The notes: a model not told the origin generated them from the letters alone. A stretch of DNA of 23,268 nt from CAZEER01 sp964511215 (GCA_964511215.1 CAZEER010000036.1:1-23268), one strand, 5' to 3'. Shown: positions 7,746-16,959, numbered from the stretch's first letter. Numbers and translations: made by a program.

Positions 7746-9007
7746 ATGAAAAATTCCTTAGATATAAAAACAATCCAGTCCTTTAATAAAAAAACTTCTT
7801 CAGATAAACATGTTAATGCAACACGGAACGCCGCTTTTCGTAATGACCTAAACGAAGTTTCAATGAATTGGGATCAGTATCGTCAAATTGACCATTCTTT
7901 TTCTGATGTTATTACTGGAGAAATGCCAGCAACTAATCAGAAATCCAGTGGCCGTTGCTGGGGCTTTGCCGGACTAAATCTTTTCCGAATTTATTTAGGA
8001 CGAAAATATAATCTTAAAGATTTTCAATTTTCGCAAAGCTATTTCATGTTCTGGGACAAACTAGAAAAATCAAACTATTTTTTAGAATCAATAATTATAA
8101 CAGCCGATAAAAAATGGAATAGTAGATTAGTTATGCACCTTTTATCAAACCCCATTCAAGATGGTGGACAATGGGATATGTGGATCAATTTGGTAAATAA
8201 GTATGGTGTTATTCCTCAATCTGAGATGCCAGAATCATTTTCATCAAGCCGTTCTATGCGTATGAATCGTTTAATTACACGAAAACTTCGCGAAGATGCA
8301 ATGGTGTTGAGGAACGCTAAAAATAAAGGGGTATCTGATTCTGATCTTCAAGAAAAAAAGGTTGAAATGTTGGGAGAAATATATAAAATGCTCACAATCC
8401 ACCTTGGAAATCCTCCTAATTCCTTTGGTTGGCAAACAAGAGATAAAAAAAAGAAATTTATGCGATTTGAAGACCTCACACCAATTTCATTTTTTAATAA
8501 CCATGTGGGATTAAAACTAGATGATTATGTTTGTCTTATTAACTGTCCTATGTCTGATAAACAATATAATAAAGTATATACAGTTAAATTTCTAGGTAAT
8601 ATCATTGAAGGGAGACCCATACGGTATCTAAATGTAAATAGTCAGATTATGAAAGACGCTGCCGTCAGATCTATACAAAATGATGAGCCCGTTTGGTTTG
8701 GTTGTGATGTAAGTAAACATTTCCACCGTGAATTAGGTGTTATGGATATTGACCTATTTGATTATAGCTCTTTCTATAATTTAGAATTTAGAATGGATAA
8801 AGCATCAAGGCTTGAGTACGGAGATAGTCAAATGACTCATGCTATGTTATTTACCGGTGTTGACTTGGACCAAAATAACAATCCAACTAAATGGCGAGTA
8901 GAAAATAGCTGGGGAAATAAAGGGGGTGATAAAGGATACCATATTATGACAGATAAGTGGTTTGATAATTATAATTATGAAGTAGTTGTTCACAAAGATC
9001 ACATATC
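7746..9007 (+). CDS. pepC: Bleomycin hydrolase / aminopeptidase C (C1B cysteine peptidase), 3' end lost in gap
   Basis: This is a papain-fold aminopeptidase of the C1B family, which in bacteria trims amino acids from peptides in the cytosol as a hexamer. Active-site Gln65 and Cys71 lie in NQKSSGRCWGFA, His365 in SQMTHAMLF and Asn387 in VENSWG. No signal peptide is present. About 420 residues are visible, up to YEVVVHKDHI. Family members end some 20 residues further on, so only the very C-terminus is hidden by the run of N. The frame happens to stay open on the far side of the gap (to 9212), but that stretch belongs to another gene on the opposite strand and should not be added. Confidence 0.93.
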
Positions 9008-9107
9008 NNNNNNNNNNNNNNNNNNNNNNNNNNNNNNNNNNNNNNNNNNNNNNNNNNNNNNNNNNNNNNNNNNNNNNNNNNNNNNNNNNNNNNNNNNNNN
9101 NNNNNNN
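9008..9107. other. Assembly gap of exactly 100 N
   Basis: This is a second placeholder run of 100 N. It truncates the 3' ends of two convergent genes, the PepC-like peptidase (plus) and the HTH-like protein (minus). The true gap size and the adjacency of the contigs are unknown. Confidence 0.98.
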
Positions 9108-9598
9108 TTTTTTAAAAAATCTTCCTGCAGCCTATTAATAGTAACATGTATATCTCTAGAATTTTCCCCTAGCCTTATTGCAGCTTTCTTTTTTGGGACG
9201 CCTAGCATATAATAATTCCAAATTGTTCGTTGTTTTTTTGTTTTGGATTTGAGCCATTTTTCAGTCTTTTCTTTATATAGGTCTCTGTTGGCCTTTGTCA
9301 TATCTTTCCAATGATCTTTTTCAACAAGATTATCACTAGTTATTTCTTCTTCGTTATATTTTTTTACTACCTCTTTCCAATATTCAATTTCTTTTTGATG
9401 TTGTTGTCTTGTAAGAATAGTTCCACCTCTAAATATCATATCATGAACATTTATTCTTGTTCTAAGAAACTTTATATAATCTTTTGTAGTAGGAAACATT
9501 TTATCGTATAAATCCTTAATATGTTGTTTGGCTTTCTCAGGATTGTTTTTAGCCCATTTTGTTCGTTCTCGTATAAACTTTTTAGTTGAGTTATGCAT
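9108..9598 (-). CDS. Charged hypothetical protein with helix-turn-helix-like C-terminus, 3' end in gap
   Basis: From the ATG at 9598, 163 residues are visible before the gap. The sequence is highly charged and almost entirely helical (many Lys, Glu, Trp). The last part, residues 120-162 (KKQRTIWNYYMLGVPKKKAA and onwards), has the spacing of a sigma-70 region 4 or LuxR-type helix-turn-helix: a helix, a tight turn at LGVPKK, then a second helix ending NRLQEDFLK. It might be a DNA-binding protein or a phage-type small terminase-like protein; I cannot decide. It follows the glycan operon on the same strand after 103 bases, and nothing shows it belongs to that operon. Confidence 0.55.
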
Positions 9599-9651
9599 AT
9601 TTTTAAAAATTCAGAATCATATGAAATAGATTTATAATAGTAAAAGTATCT

Positions 9652-9672
9652 AAAAAACAGAGATTTTAATCT
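9652..9672 (-). terminator. Weak possible terminator of the glycan operon
   Basis: On the minus strand, about 30 bases after the stop of the GT-C-like gene, a short self-complementary stretch (AGATTAAAATCT, 9661-9672) is followed by CTG and a run of six T (9657-9652). The stem is only 4 bp of mostly A/T, so this is a weak candidate. Confidence 0.22.
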
Positions 9673-9701
9673 AGAAAAATATTTCTATTTCCAATAATAG
9701 G

Positions 9702-11579
9702 CTAAGATCTTTTCAATAGGTGAATGTCAGAAAAATTATATGTTTTTGGTATATATCCAAAAGATTTCCATCCATATAGATTAATTAATTCATCAATATT
9801 TTTTTTGTTTTTATCATATATGTAATCAGTTATAAATATATAGTCTATGTTTTCTAAATCATTAATCAATTTTGAATCCAATTTTAGCCATTCAATTCCT
9901 TTAGCATTTTTTCTTTTTTTATAATTGATCCAATTATTACGATAATTTATATAGTCTAACAAATTTGCGTTATAGAAAGCTAAAAATGCAGGGCCATAGT
10001 CTATGCCAATGACTAACGCATTTTTGTAAATATTATTTGATTCTATATAGTCAAATAAATAATTATGGTGATTATTGACTAATCCAAAACTTTCATTATG
10101 CTTTTTACTATTAATATTTTCTTTTTTTGTGTAAAAGTTGAAAGAAGAAAGAATAAAGAAGAACAATCCGAAAACAATAAATTTTATCCAACGATTTGGT
10201 CGTTTTAGTTTATAGAAATTGGTTACTAAGAAGATGATCCCAAATACAAATATATAGCCAAATTGTTCAAGATAATATTTTGGATGATAAATTGATGCGC
10301 TAGATAATTTATGAAGTGAATGATAGCAAAAATAAATAATAAATATATATCCTATGGTTCTGAATTTTTTAAATGCAAGAAGGGAAATTATTGTAGCAAT
10401 TGGGATGATCAGAGATAATCCGAAAATATTGATTGAATTTTCTGTTAATGAACCAGAAAAATCAATTACTGTTTTTAGAGAATTATTTAGATGATTTACA
10501 CGACCCGTTGCTGGAGTGCCAAATACTAGAGGAAAAATTATAATTGGGATAGATAAAATGATGGGAGTGAGACTTTTAAAAAATTTTATGATAAATTCAT
10601 TCCATGTCCGGCTATTGCGATAGAAAAAAAAGATGCTATATACACATGCTACAGGGTATGCCGCAATAGATGTATATCTAAATAATGAAAAAATTGAAAT
10701 TATGAGAATTAAATAATGTGGCTTCAATTTTTTATAAAATATTTCAATTAAAATAATTGAGAAGCAAATAAAGCTATATAATGCTTGTTCAAAATAAATG
10801 GTAGCATTACCAATAATAGGTATTAATAAAATATAGATAACAATTAAAACCATTAAATAAACCGGCATTTTTAACCGATTGTGCAAATATAGTATGAAAA
10901 AAATGGTTACAATTACTATAGATAATTTTATTGATATGGGATTTAGTCCAAATAACACTATAAAAATACTTGCAATAAAGGAGTTCATTGGTGGGTGGAT
11001 ATCAGAATCTGCCATGAAATAGATTAATAATAACTTTAAAATAAAAAGCAGTGTTAAAAATATTTTAATACCATAATGTGCATCAATTATTTTTAGGATC
11101 CCTAGTAAAATGATAATGGTAATAATCCATTGAAGCGTTAAAAATATTCTAAGGGTTCCTCCATAGGATAATAATCCAAATAAACTGGATTCATTAAAAT
11201 TTATATTTTTAAAAAATACATTAATTATATTAAAACATTGATTTGTATAATAAATCTCATCACTAAACAGATTTGAGTTTTTAAGATAGTTAGCTATTAT
11301 AAATAATAGAAAAAGGATAACAATAAGGGCTGAAGATTGTTTTATTTCGAAGGTGAATATATCATCCGTAAAAAAGTAAAATAAAATATAAGTGCTAACC
11401 AGAGGCAGAAATAAATAAAAGAATAAATATAAAAGATCATAGTAACTATTTAAAACTTTTAAATCAATTATCTGGTAAACCCCACCATTAAAAAAAATAG
11501 TAGAAATAAAAATTAAACAAATAATTATTCTTTTTATTTCAAATGAAATGACATATTTGTTATTACTAGTTATTATCAT
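9702..11579 (-). CDS. GT-C-type polytopic glycosyltransferase-like membrane protein
   Basis: This 625-residue protein has about 12-13 hydrophobic segments through residue 460 and a soluble C-terminal domain of about 150 residues. GT-C enzymes transfer a sugar from a polyprenyl-phosphate carrier outside the inner membrane. They carry an acidic motif in the first periplasmic loop; here FSDEIYY (Asp107-Glu108) sits after the second or third membrane helix. A further motif DSDIHPPM (191-198) resembles the HPP motif seen in ArnT/PMT-type enzymes. The acceptor and sugar cannot be read off. It is the last gene of the operon and overlaps the GDPD-like gene by 14 bases. With the GT2, GtrA and DprE1-like genes upstream it completes the usual load-flip-transfer set. 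Mycobacterial AftA, the arabinosyltransferase next to dprE1/dprE2, is a functional parallel and not a claimed homologue. Confidence 0.72.
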   Translation of the reverse strand: MIITSNNKYVISFEIKRIIICLIFISTIFFNGGVYQIIDLKVLNSYYDLLYLFFYLFLPLVSTYILFYFFTDDIFTFEIKQSSALIVILFLLFIIANYLKNSNLFSDEIYYTNQCFNIINVFFKNINFNESSLFGLLSYGGTLRIFLTLQWIITIIILLGILKIIDAHYGIKIFLTLLFILKLLLIYFMADSDIHPPMNSFIASIFIVLFGLNPISIKLSIVIVTIFFILYLHNRLKMPVYLMVLIVIYILLIPIIGNATIYFEQALYSFICFSIILIEIFYKKLKPHYLILIISIFSLFRYTSIAAYPVACVYSIFFFYRNSRTWNEFIIKFFKSLTPIILSIPIIIFPLVFGTPATGRVNHLNNSLKTVIDFSGSLTENSINIFGLSLIIPIATIISLLAFKKFRTIGYIFIIYFCYHSLHKLSSASIYHPKYYLEQFGYIFVFGIIFLVTNFYKLKRPNRWIKFIVFGLFFFILSSFNFYTKKENINSKKHNESFGLVNNHHNYLFDYIESNNIYKNALVIGIDYGPAFLAFYNANLLDYINYRNNWINYKKRKNAKGIEWLKLDSKLINDLENIDYIFITDYIYDKNKKNIDELINLYGWKSFGYIPKTYNFSDIHLLKRS

Positions 11580-12177
11580 TTAAAATCATATATTCTGAAT
11601 AGTTTGATATGTTGTCAAAAGACGTCATAACTGAATCAATATTTATGTTAAGTTTTTTTAAAATATTGAAATATGTTTTTATTTTATGTTTTTGGTTCCA
11701 TCTGCTTGGACAAACCAGACATTTTTTAAACTTATTAATTATTTCAATATTATCAATATTTAGAGGAAGAAATTCTATGGTATCAATCCAAACCCAATTG
11801 ACTTTCCCAATATAATATTTTACAGTCTCGATACTTTCTATTTCAGAGAAACGGATTGCAATGTTTTTTTCGTTACTTTTTAATGCATCAAATAAATAAG
11901 GAGTTTCAACATCAAGCAGAAAATATTGATTTATTTTTGATCTTTTTTTAACTAAGTCTAAAACATCTTTTTCAATGCCAGTTTCTTTTATATTTAAAAT
12001 AAGTGTCCCATGGTTATATGCATCAAGGTAATCCTCAAGCTTTTCACCATTATAATATGGTTCATGGTTGAGGATAAGATTACTTCCCCAAGCACGTATA
12101 TCAATCTCAGTGCCAAATTTCTTCGGAATTTTTCTTAATTCGCGAATAGTATTTATTTTGTGTATTATTAATTCCAA
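11566..12177 (-). CDS. GDPD/PI-PLC-like TIM-barrel phosphodiesterase
   Basis: This is a 203-residue protein. Its start has the glycerophosphodiesterase pattern: FGTEIDIRAWG at residues 21-31, with the metal-binding Glu24-x-Asp26 pair, then a strand ending LNHEP with His38 (canonical proteins have His-Asp here; this one has His-Glu). His6 may stand for the first catalytic His of the usual HRG motif, but Arg-Gly is missing. It is shorter than most GDPD enzymes (about 240-250). It probably cleaves a phosphodiester, perhaps a glycerophospho- or sugar-phosphodiester; the non-canonical residues mean the substrate may be different. The start is TTG, overlapping the GT2 stop by 10 bases; no ATG lies near. 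It is the third phosphodiesterase-type gene in the operon. Confidence 0.62.
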   Translation of the reverse strand: MELIIHKINTIRELRKIPKKFGTEIDIRAWGSNLILNHEPYYNGEKLEDYLDAYNHGTLILNIKETGIEKDVLDLVKKRSKINQYFLLDVETPYLFDALKSNEKNIAIRFSEIESIETVKYYIGKVNWVWIDTIEFLPLNIDNIEIINKFKKCLVCPSRWNQKHKIKTYFNILKKLNINIDSVMTSFDNISNYSEYMILNDNN

Positions 12178-12872
12178 ATTGTTTTGTTCAATTTAATTAT
12201 GTAAAAAAAGGTATGTATTATGAGTTTGATTTTTCCAAAAAAAGATCCACCACCTTTGGAATATCCATAAAGTCGTTGATTAAAATATACAGGGTATTCA
12301 ATTATTTTGTATCCATTAACCTTAGCTAAATAGAGGAAATATAAATCAAGAGTGAAATCATTTGGAGCATTTTTCATCAATTTAATGAAGCTCTTATGAA
12401 ATATTTTTGGTTGTGCATTGATATCATCAAGCTTAAATCCTAATAAAAAAGAAGAAATCAAACTCATACCATTCGTAAAAAACAATTCTGAAAATTGCCG
12501 TCCAACCCTCCGACCTTTTAAGATTCGGAATTTATAATCTGAATATTTTATATAATTTGAATAAGCATCCAATACATCTTTAGGGTCAGTCTGCAAATCT
12601 GCATGTGTCCAGGCAATTATTTCTCCAGATGCAGCATTAATTCCAGACATAATACCATGCCCATAACCAATATTTTTTTTTATAGAAATAAATTTGAAAT
12701 ATTTTTTATTTTTTATTTCTTTAGATAAAATAGAATAAGTGTTATCTGTTGAACCATTGTTTATTAATATTACTTCGATTTTTTTGGATTCTAAAACTTC
12801 CAGTTTTTTAAAAAGAGCAGGTATATTTTTGGCTTCGTTGTAGCACGGAATAATAATAGATAATTTTGGCAC
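12168..12872 (-). CDS. Family 2 glycosyltransferase (DPM1/GtrB-like)
   Basis: GT2 enzymes of this kind load a sugar from a nucleotide donor onto polyprenyl phosphate on the cytosolic face. From the GTG at 12872 the protein is 234 residues and begins MPKLSIIIPCYNE, the normal start for the fold. NNGSTDNT (38-45) binds the nucleotide, and HADLQTD (90-96) holds the metal-binding Asp, with His in place of the first Asp of DxD. Unlike GtrB it has no strong C-terminal pair of membrane helices, only a hydrophobic stretch near the end. The GTG overlaps the TAG stop of the upstream gene by one base (TAGTG). A TTG 12 codons earlier would add a basic tail and overlap by 37 bases, so I reject it. Its GtrA partners are upstream in the operon. 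Confidence 0.87.
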   Translation of the reverse strand: MPKLSIIIPCYNEAKNIPALFKKLEVLESKKIEVILINNGSTDNTYSILSKEIKNKKYFKFISIKKNIGYGHGIMSGINAASGEIIAWTHADLQTDPKDVLDAYSNYIKYSDYKFRILKGRRVGRQFSELFFTNGMSLISSFLLGFKLDDINAQPKIFHKSFIKLMKNAPNDFTLDLYFLYLAKVNGYKIIEYPVYFNQRLYGYSKGGGSFFGKIKLIIHTFFYIIKLNKTIWN

Positions 12873-13399
12873 TATTTTTTTAACTCGAATTCTTTTATGA
12901 TTTTCCAACGAAGATTAATTTCATCGTTAAATGCTAGAAATATTTTCTCAGCATGAAACCCATTAGGGATTTTTTTCGCTAATTGAATCATTTTTATTTT
13001 TTTATTAATAGTGTAGTTCCCGTAGACCAAACTAACATGTGGGAGATAATTAGTATCAGTTATATTAAATAATTCACAGCTTATTTTTCGTGCTTTTAAA
13101 AGCTCCTTAGATGGATATATACTAATAAAAACAGAATAGAAAAACTCATCTGAAAATTTAATTTCTTTAAATGTTACTCTAAATGGTTTAATTATCTTTG
13201 ATAGTCTTTTAGTATTATTTATTAATATTTCTTTTGGACCTAAAAAACTGCCCAATAGTGTGAGATGTGCAGAAAAATTAGGACCTCCACAAAAGTTATT
13301 AAGTATAGCAATTTTTGATTCTATTGCGTCCTTGATATTCCCATCTGGCATTAGCCAGATGGAATAGGACAAATTTGGTCTTGATAGATTAATTTCCAA
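12872..13399 (-). CDS. 2H phosphoesterase, cyclic phosphodiesterase (CPDase)-like
   Basis: This 175-residue protein has the two His-x-Thr/Ser motifs that define 2H phosphoesterases: His45-Leu-Thr47 in FSAHLTLLGSF and His121-Val-Ser123 in LPHVSLVYGNY, about 75 residues apart. The second motif with a following YG matches the cyclic-phosphodiesterase branch. Known members open ADP-ribose 1'',2''-cyclic phosphate or nucleoside 2',3'-cyclic phosphates. Its place between an aminotransferase and a GT2 gene in a glycan operon points to a sugar-phosphate or cyclic sugar-phosphate substrate and away from RNA; that is inference. The start is TTG, 19 bases after the previous stop; the next in-frame ATG would remove the first strand. 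A second 2H gene lies 5 kb upstream. Confidence 0.8.
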   Translation of the reverse strand: MEINLSRPNLSYSIWLMPDGNIKDAIESKIAILNNFCGGPNFSAHLTLLGSFLGPKEILINNTKRLSKIIKPFRVTFKEIKFSDEFFYSVFISIYPSKELLKARKISCELFNITDTNYLPHVSLVYGNYTINKKIKMIQLAKKIPNGFHAEKIFLAFNDEINLRWKIIKEFELKK

Positions 13400-13418
13400 G
13401 AATTTTTAATAAAATTTT

Positions 13419-14834
13419 TTAAATGGCATCTTTTACATTGTTAATTAAAAATTTAGTAAAAAGACGAGTTAATCCTATTTGCAATATTTTATCAATAGAA
13501 TTGATAAAATAATCTATTTCAGAGTTATTTATTATTAATGGTGGCATTATAACTAGCATTTCTGGTCTTGGAGGTGTAAAGTGAGTAAGTAAACCATACT
13601 CTTGATAGAGACATCTTACAATACTACCCATTAGGGCAACCTTTACATCATTAATAAAAGGTATATTAATTTTTTTAATCTTTTTTTCAAATGGGATGAA
13701 ATTAAATACCATACCTAAGTATAATCCTTCTCCTAATATACTTTTTATTACTTTGGGGTATTTTTTTTGTAATTCAGTGAGCTTTTTATAGAAATAATCA
13801 CCCTTATCATTAACATTTTGTAAGAATCGTTTATCTGAGATAATATTTAATGATTCAATCGCAACTGCACAAGATTCTCCTAAGCCTCCAAAAGTTGTTG
13901 AATGCAATGCACTATCTTTTTTCTTTCCATAAGCTATCTTTGATAATTTAGATGTAGTTACCATCGCACCAATTGCCCTTTTTCCTCCCCCCAGGGCTTT
14001 TGAGATTGTGACAATATCAGGTACGATACCTTGATCAAAAAATGAAAATAATTTACCTGTCCGCCCTAGCCCAACTTTTATTTCATCGACAAGTGTTAAT
14101 ATATTATTTTCTTTACATAATTTAATTGCTTCCTTGAGGTAGCCTTTTGGATGAAGACCTAATATTTGACCCTGTATTGGTTCAATTATCATGCCTGCTA
14201 TAGAATTTTTATTTTTAGATGTGTGAGAGAGTATAGATTTTTTGAGTGCATCTATATCCCCAGGCTTTATAATAATAATATTATTTTTTGGTATACCTAT
14301 ATGAAATCCTGTCGCAAAATTTTCTGAATTAGTGAATGATAGTGCTCCATGTGTCTTCCCATGGTAATCCTCGTAGAAAGTAATGAATTTTGATTTATAC
14401 TTAGGTTGTACTCTTGTAATCAGTTTAATGCCTGCTTCTATTGCTTCAGCACCAGAAACTGTAAAAAAACTAGTATCTAAAGGATTGGGCATAAGCACCG
14501 CAATATTATGCGCCAATACAGCTTGCAGTCTATTTACACCGAATTTTTGGACATCAATTAAGTTTAATTTATGACAGAGCATTTCTGCTGCTAATATTTT
14601 GGGATGATTATGGCCTAATGCTAGAACTCCAATCCCAGATGTAAAATCAAGAATATTAGTCCCATCTTTTAGTTTAATTACTAATCCCTTACATGATTCA
14701 ATATCCATTTTTGTAAATCCTAGAATTTTATAGATACTGTATAATCCTGGATTAATATGTTTATAGTATAATCTGTGATATTCTTTTTCATTCAATTTTA
14801 AAGCTTCAACAAGTGTAATAAATCTATTTTTCAT
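13419..14834 (-). CDS. PLP-dependent class III aminotransferase, putrescine/ornithine-type
   Basis: This is a 471-residue fold-type I aminotransferase. Visible motifs are SGAEA (127-131, phosphate site), Tyr-His-Gly at 157-159 (ring stacking), Asp250 in VDEIKVGLGRTG (pyridine nitrogen) and Lys279 in ISKALGGG (Schiff base), with HSTTFGG near 311. The N-terminal block around HINPG and the overall layout recall putrescine aminotransferase PatA and acetylornithine-type enzymes. After DE the usual V/Q-T is IKV, a mild deviation. In this operon it could make an amine or amino-sugar/polyol decoration for the glycan; the substrate is unknown. I use the ATG at 14834, 16 bases after the upstream stop. 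A TTG 20 codons earlier would overlap the upstream gene by 44 bases. Confidence 0.87.
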   Translation of the reverse strand: MKNRFITLVEALKLNEKEYHRLYYKHINPGLYSIYKILGFTKMDIESCKGLVIKLKDGTNILDFTSGIGVLALGHNHPKILAAEMLCHKLNLIDVQKFGVNRLQAVLAHNIAVLMPNPLDTSFFTVSGAEAIEAGIKLITRVQPKYKSKFITFYEDYHGKTHGALSFTNSENFATGFHIGIPKNNIIIIKPGDIDALKKSILSHTSKNKNSIAGMIIEPIQGQILGLHPKGYLKEAIKLCKENNILTLVDEIKVGLGRTGKLFSFFDQGIVPDIVTISKALGGGKRAIGAMVTTSKLSKIAYGKKKDSALHSTTFGGLGESCAVAIESLNIISDKRFLQNVNDKGDYFYKKLTELQKKYPKVIKSILGEGLYLGMVFNFIPFEKKIKKINIPFINDVKVALMGSIVRCLYQEYGLLTHFTPPRPEMLVIMPPLIINNSEIDYFINSIDKILQIGLTRLFTKFLINNVKDAI

Positions 14835-14850
14835 AATTTGATTCTTAAGT

Positions 14851-16275
14851 TTAAATTGAGTACTCGGATGGCATTGGTGATGCATTATGCTCAATTTTCA
14901 TGATTCTACGAAACATATTTGATTCAAAAAGACTATTAGGATCATATTTATCTTTTATAGATATAAATTGATTCAAGTTTTCGTACATTTTGTGAAATTG
15001 GATTTTAGTTAAGACTGGTGTTTTCCCAAGATAAATTTTTCCGCCATATTTTATTACACATTCATTCATTTCATAAAACATATTCACTTGATCTTTAATA
15101 TTTTTGGGATTTTTTGGAATATCCATTGTGATTGAATATCCATCTTGAGCAAATGAAAGAAGGAATTTTTCTTTTTGTTCCCGATATGCTTTCAATGATG
15201 ACATCACTGAATAAAATCCATATTTATGAGTAATATCGATTAGTTTATGAAAACCCTTAATACTATTCTCTACGGGAAGGATTGGCTGATAAAGAAAGAA
15301 TCCATGTTTAAAAAAATAATTATAATATGGGAATTTCATATCCATTAAATAATGATAGCTTGATAGTGATACCTTTTCCATTTGGACATCAGATGACATT
15401 CTTCCTGTGTGTGTTTGTAGCCAATTGATAATTCTCATTGTTGTTGTATTTAATATTTTATTTGCAATAGCAGGAACCCAATGATTTGGGAAAAAACCAA
15501 AAAGGTTATTAGGAATATCATGATTGGTTATTTTAAAGTCACCATCATCGAGAAAATTAGCATAATTGATTTCTCCTCTTCCAAGTTTGGGACCATTTTT
15601 AATAGCATCAATCCACGCTATGCTATATTCAAAACTATCTTTTATTTTTTCATATCCTTCGATTAAAGATTCGAGATCATTGTAGCTCCTTGCTTTACCT
15701 GCAACATAAAAAGATGGTGATTTTCTTAATTGTAATTCAACCTCAATAATTACACCTAATAATCCTAGGCCACTAATAGCAGAGTAAAATAATTCTTCAT
15801 TTTCAGTTCTTGAGCAATGATAAATTTTATTATTTGCTGAAATTATTTTAAAACAATTAACATATTCTCCGATATATCCTTTATGATGAGCATTCTTACC
15901 ATGAACATTATTTGCTAATGCGCCTGATATAGTTACAAATCTTGTTCCAGGCATAGATGGGAAAATCCAACCATATTGAGCGCACTTCACTAATACTTTT
16001 TCTATAGTTACACCGCCCTGGACTTTTATAATTCCAGATTTCGGATTCCATTCTAAAATTTTATTCAGTTTAGTGATATCTAAAACAATTTGATTCTCAT
16101 TTAATGTATTATCTCCATAGCTTCTCCCAGCCCCCCGACATGCAATTCTACTGTTATTTTTATTTGCTTTTAAAATAACTTCATTGATCTCTTCAATTTC
16201 AGTTGGTCTATAAACAAATGAATTGGAATAGACTGATCGTCCCCATCCATATATTTTTTCTTTTGTTTTAATCAT
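14851..16275 (-). CDS. dprE1: DprE1-like FAD-dependent oxidoreductase (polyprenyl-phospho-pentose C2 oxidation)
   Basis: This 474-residue protein belongs to the VAO/PCMH flavoprotein family. The FAD-binding part has RGAGRSYGD (47-55), a PGT-R turn (109-112) and HGKN (125-128). The C-terminal half has the sugar-pocket layout of DprE1. From memory it follows mycobacterial DprE1 (Rv3790) along its length: GWGRS at the start, SSAWFDA versus SIAWIDA, and YTAK versus YLGK, which places the catalytic lysine at Lys418. The Cys attacked by benzothiazinones (Cys387) appears to be Thr383. DprE1 oxidises the 2-OH of decaprenyl-phospho-ribose; DprE2 then reduces it with inversion to arabinose. A DprE2-like gene is at 6824. 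Neighbours are a methyltransferase 3 bases upstream and the aminotransferase 16 bases downstream. Confidence 0.86.
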   Translation of the reverse strand: MIKTKEKIYGWGRSVYSNSFVYRPTEIEEINEVILKANKNNSRIACRGAGRSYGDNTLNENQIVLDITKLNKILEWNPKSGIIKVQGGVTIEKVLVKCAQYGWIFPSMPGTRFVTISGALANNVHGKNAHHKGYIGEYVNCFKIISANNKIYHCSRTENEELFYSAISGLGLLGVIIEVELQLRKSPSFYVAGKARSYNDLESLIEGYEKIKDSFEYSIAWIDAIKNGPKLGRGEINYANFLDDGDFKITNHDIPNNLFGFFPNHWVPAIANKILNTTTMRIINWLQTHTGRMSSDVQMEKVSLSSYHYLMDMKFPYYNYFFKHGFFLYQPILPVENSIKGFHKLIDITHKYGFYSVMSSLKAYREQKEKFLLSFAQDGYSITMDIPKNPKNIKDQVNMFYEMNECVIKYGGKIYLGKTPVLTKIQFHKMYENLNQFISIKDKYDPNSLFESNMFRRIMKIEHNASPMPSEYSI

Positions 16276-16278
16276 TTT

Positions 16279-16959
16279 CTAATGGTATTTAAATATTGCA
16301 AAACCTTTATTATAATTATTTATTTCAGAGTGAATTAATCTGAAGCCAAATTTTAGGAAAACACTTTTATGCTGAGGAGAAATATAAATTATGAATATTT
16401 GTCTAAGATTTTTATCTAATGAAAATTTTATTTTTTTGATTATTTTAATCATAATATTTTCATTAAAAGGGTCATAGAAAAAAAACACATTTGAATCTTT
16501 TGGTATTTTATAATTAAGTGCATTGATGTGAAATAATTCCCAATCGATATTTGGACATTTTTTAAAACACATTATAAGATTTTTTTTTGCTAGAGAGTGA
16601 AGATTTTCAGAAAACTCTATGCCAATTATTTTTTTAGGTTTGAAAATAGAGACAAAGGTTAATACTCTGCCAGCTCCTGAGCCAAAATCTATAAATATAC
16701 TATTATGAAGGTTTTTTTCAATTAAAGAGAAAACTTTTAAAATTATGTAGTAGGGAGTAGGAAAATATTCGGTTGAATTACGTTTTTGGTAATTATCAAC
16801 ATCCAACTCTTCATGATTAATTGAAAATAAAGTATTAGTTCTAAATTTACACATATAGAAAATCTCATAAGGAATAAATAGTAATATTTTAAAAATCCCC
16901 CAAGTTTTTGCTAAAATAAAAACTCTGTAGAGAAAAGTTAAATACCTTTTTAGCATCAT
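16279..16959 (-). CDS. Class I SAM-dependent methyltransferase
   Basis: This is a 226-residue protein. Motif I is textbook: FIDFGSGAGRV at residues 89-99, followed by the acidic residue Glu115 in IIGIEFSE that would hold the ribose of S-adenosylmethionine, and motif IV FFYDPF further on. The first 35 residues are hydrophobic and basic and could touch the membrane. The layout with YFPTPYYIILKV before motif I recalls small methyltransferases of glycan clusters and DOT1-like folds. The acceptor is unknown; O-methylation of a sugar in the cluster's glycan is the natural guess. The start has two consecutive ATGs; I take the first. It lies 3 bases from both the upstream GtrA gene and the downstream DprE1-like gene. 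Confidence 0.85.
   Translation of the reverse strand: MMLKRYLTFLYRVFILAKTWGIFKILLFIPYEIFYMCKFRTNTLFSINHEELDVDNYQKRNSTEYFPTPYYIILKVFSLIEKNLHNSIFIDFGSGAGRVLTFVSIFKPKKIIGIEFSENLHSLAKKNLIMCFKKCPNIDWELFHINALNYKIPKDSNVFFFYDPFNENIMIKIIKKIKFSLDKNLRQIFIIYISPQHKSVFLKFGFRLIHSEINNYNKGFAIFKYH

Noticed and set aside
9108..9212. Open frame continuing the PepC-like protein past the N run to a stop at 9212
   Set aside because: The residues after the gap (FFKKSSCSLLIVTCISLEF and onwards) do not resemble the PepC C-terminus, and the bases encode a better protein on the minus strand (9108-9598).
12873..12908. TTG start for the GT2 gene at 12908
   Set aside because: It would overlap the 2H phosphoesterase gene by 37 bases and add a basic tail before the normal MPKLSIIIP start; the GTG at 12872 gives a TAGTG coupled junction.
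15481..15666. Plus-strand open frame inside the DprE1-like gene (and similar ones at 1540, 3909, 4960, 11609, 14383 and 22260)
   Set aside because: These are low-complexity shadows opposite or within strongly supported genes, with no domain, no start signal and no sensible composition.
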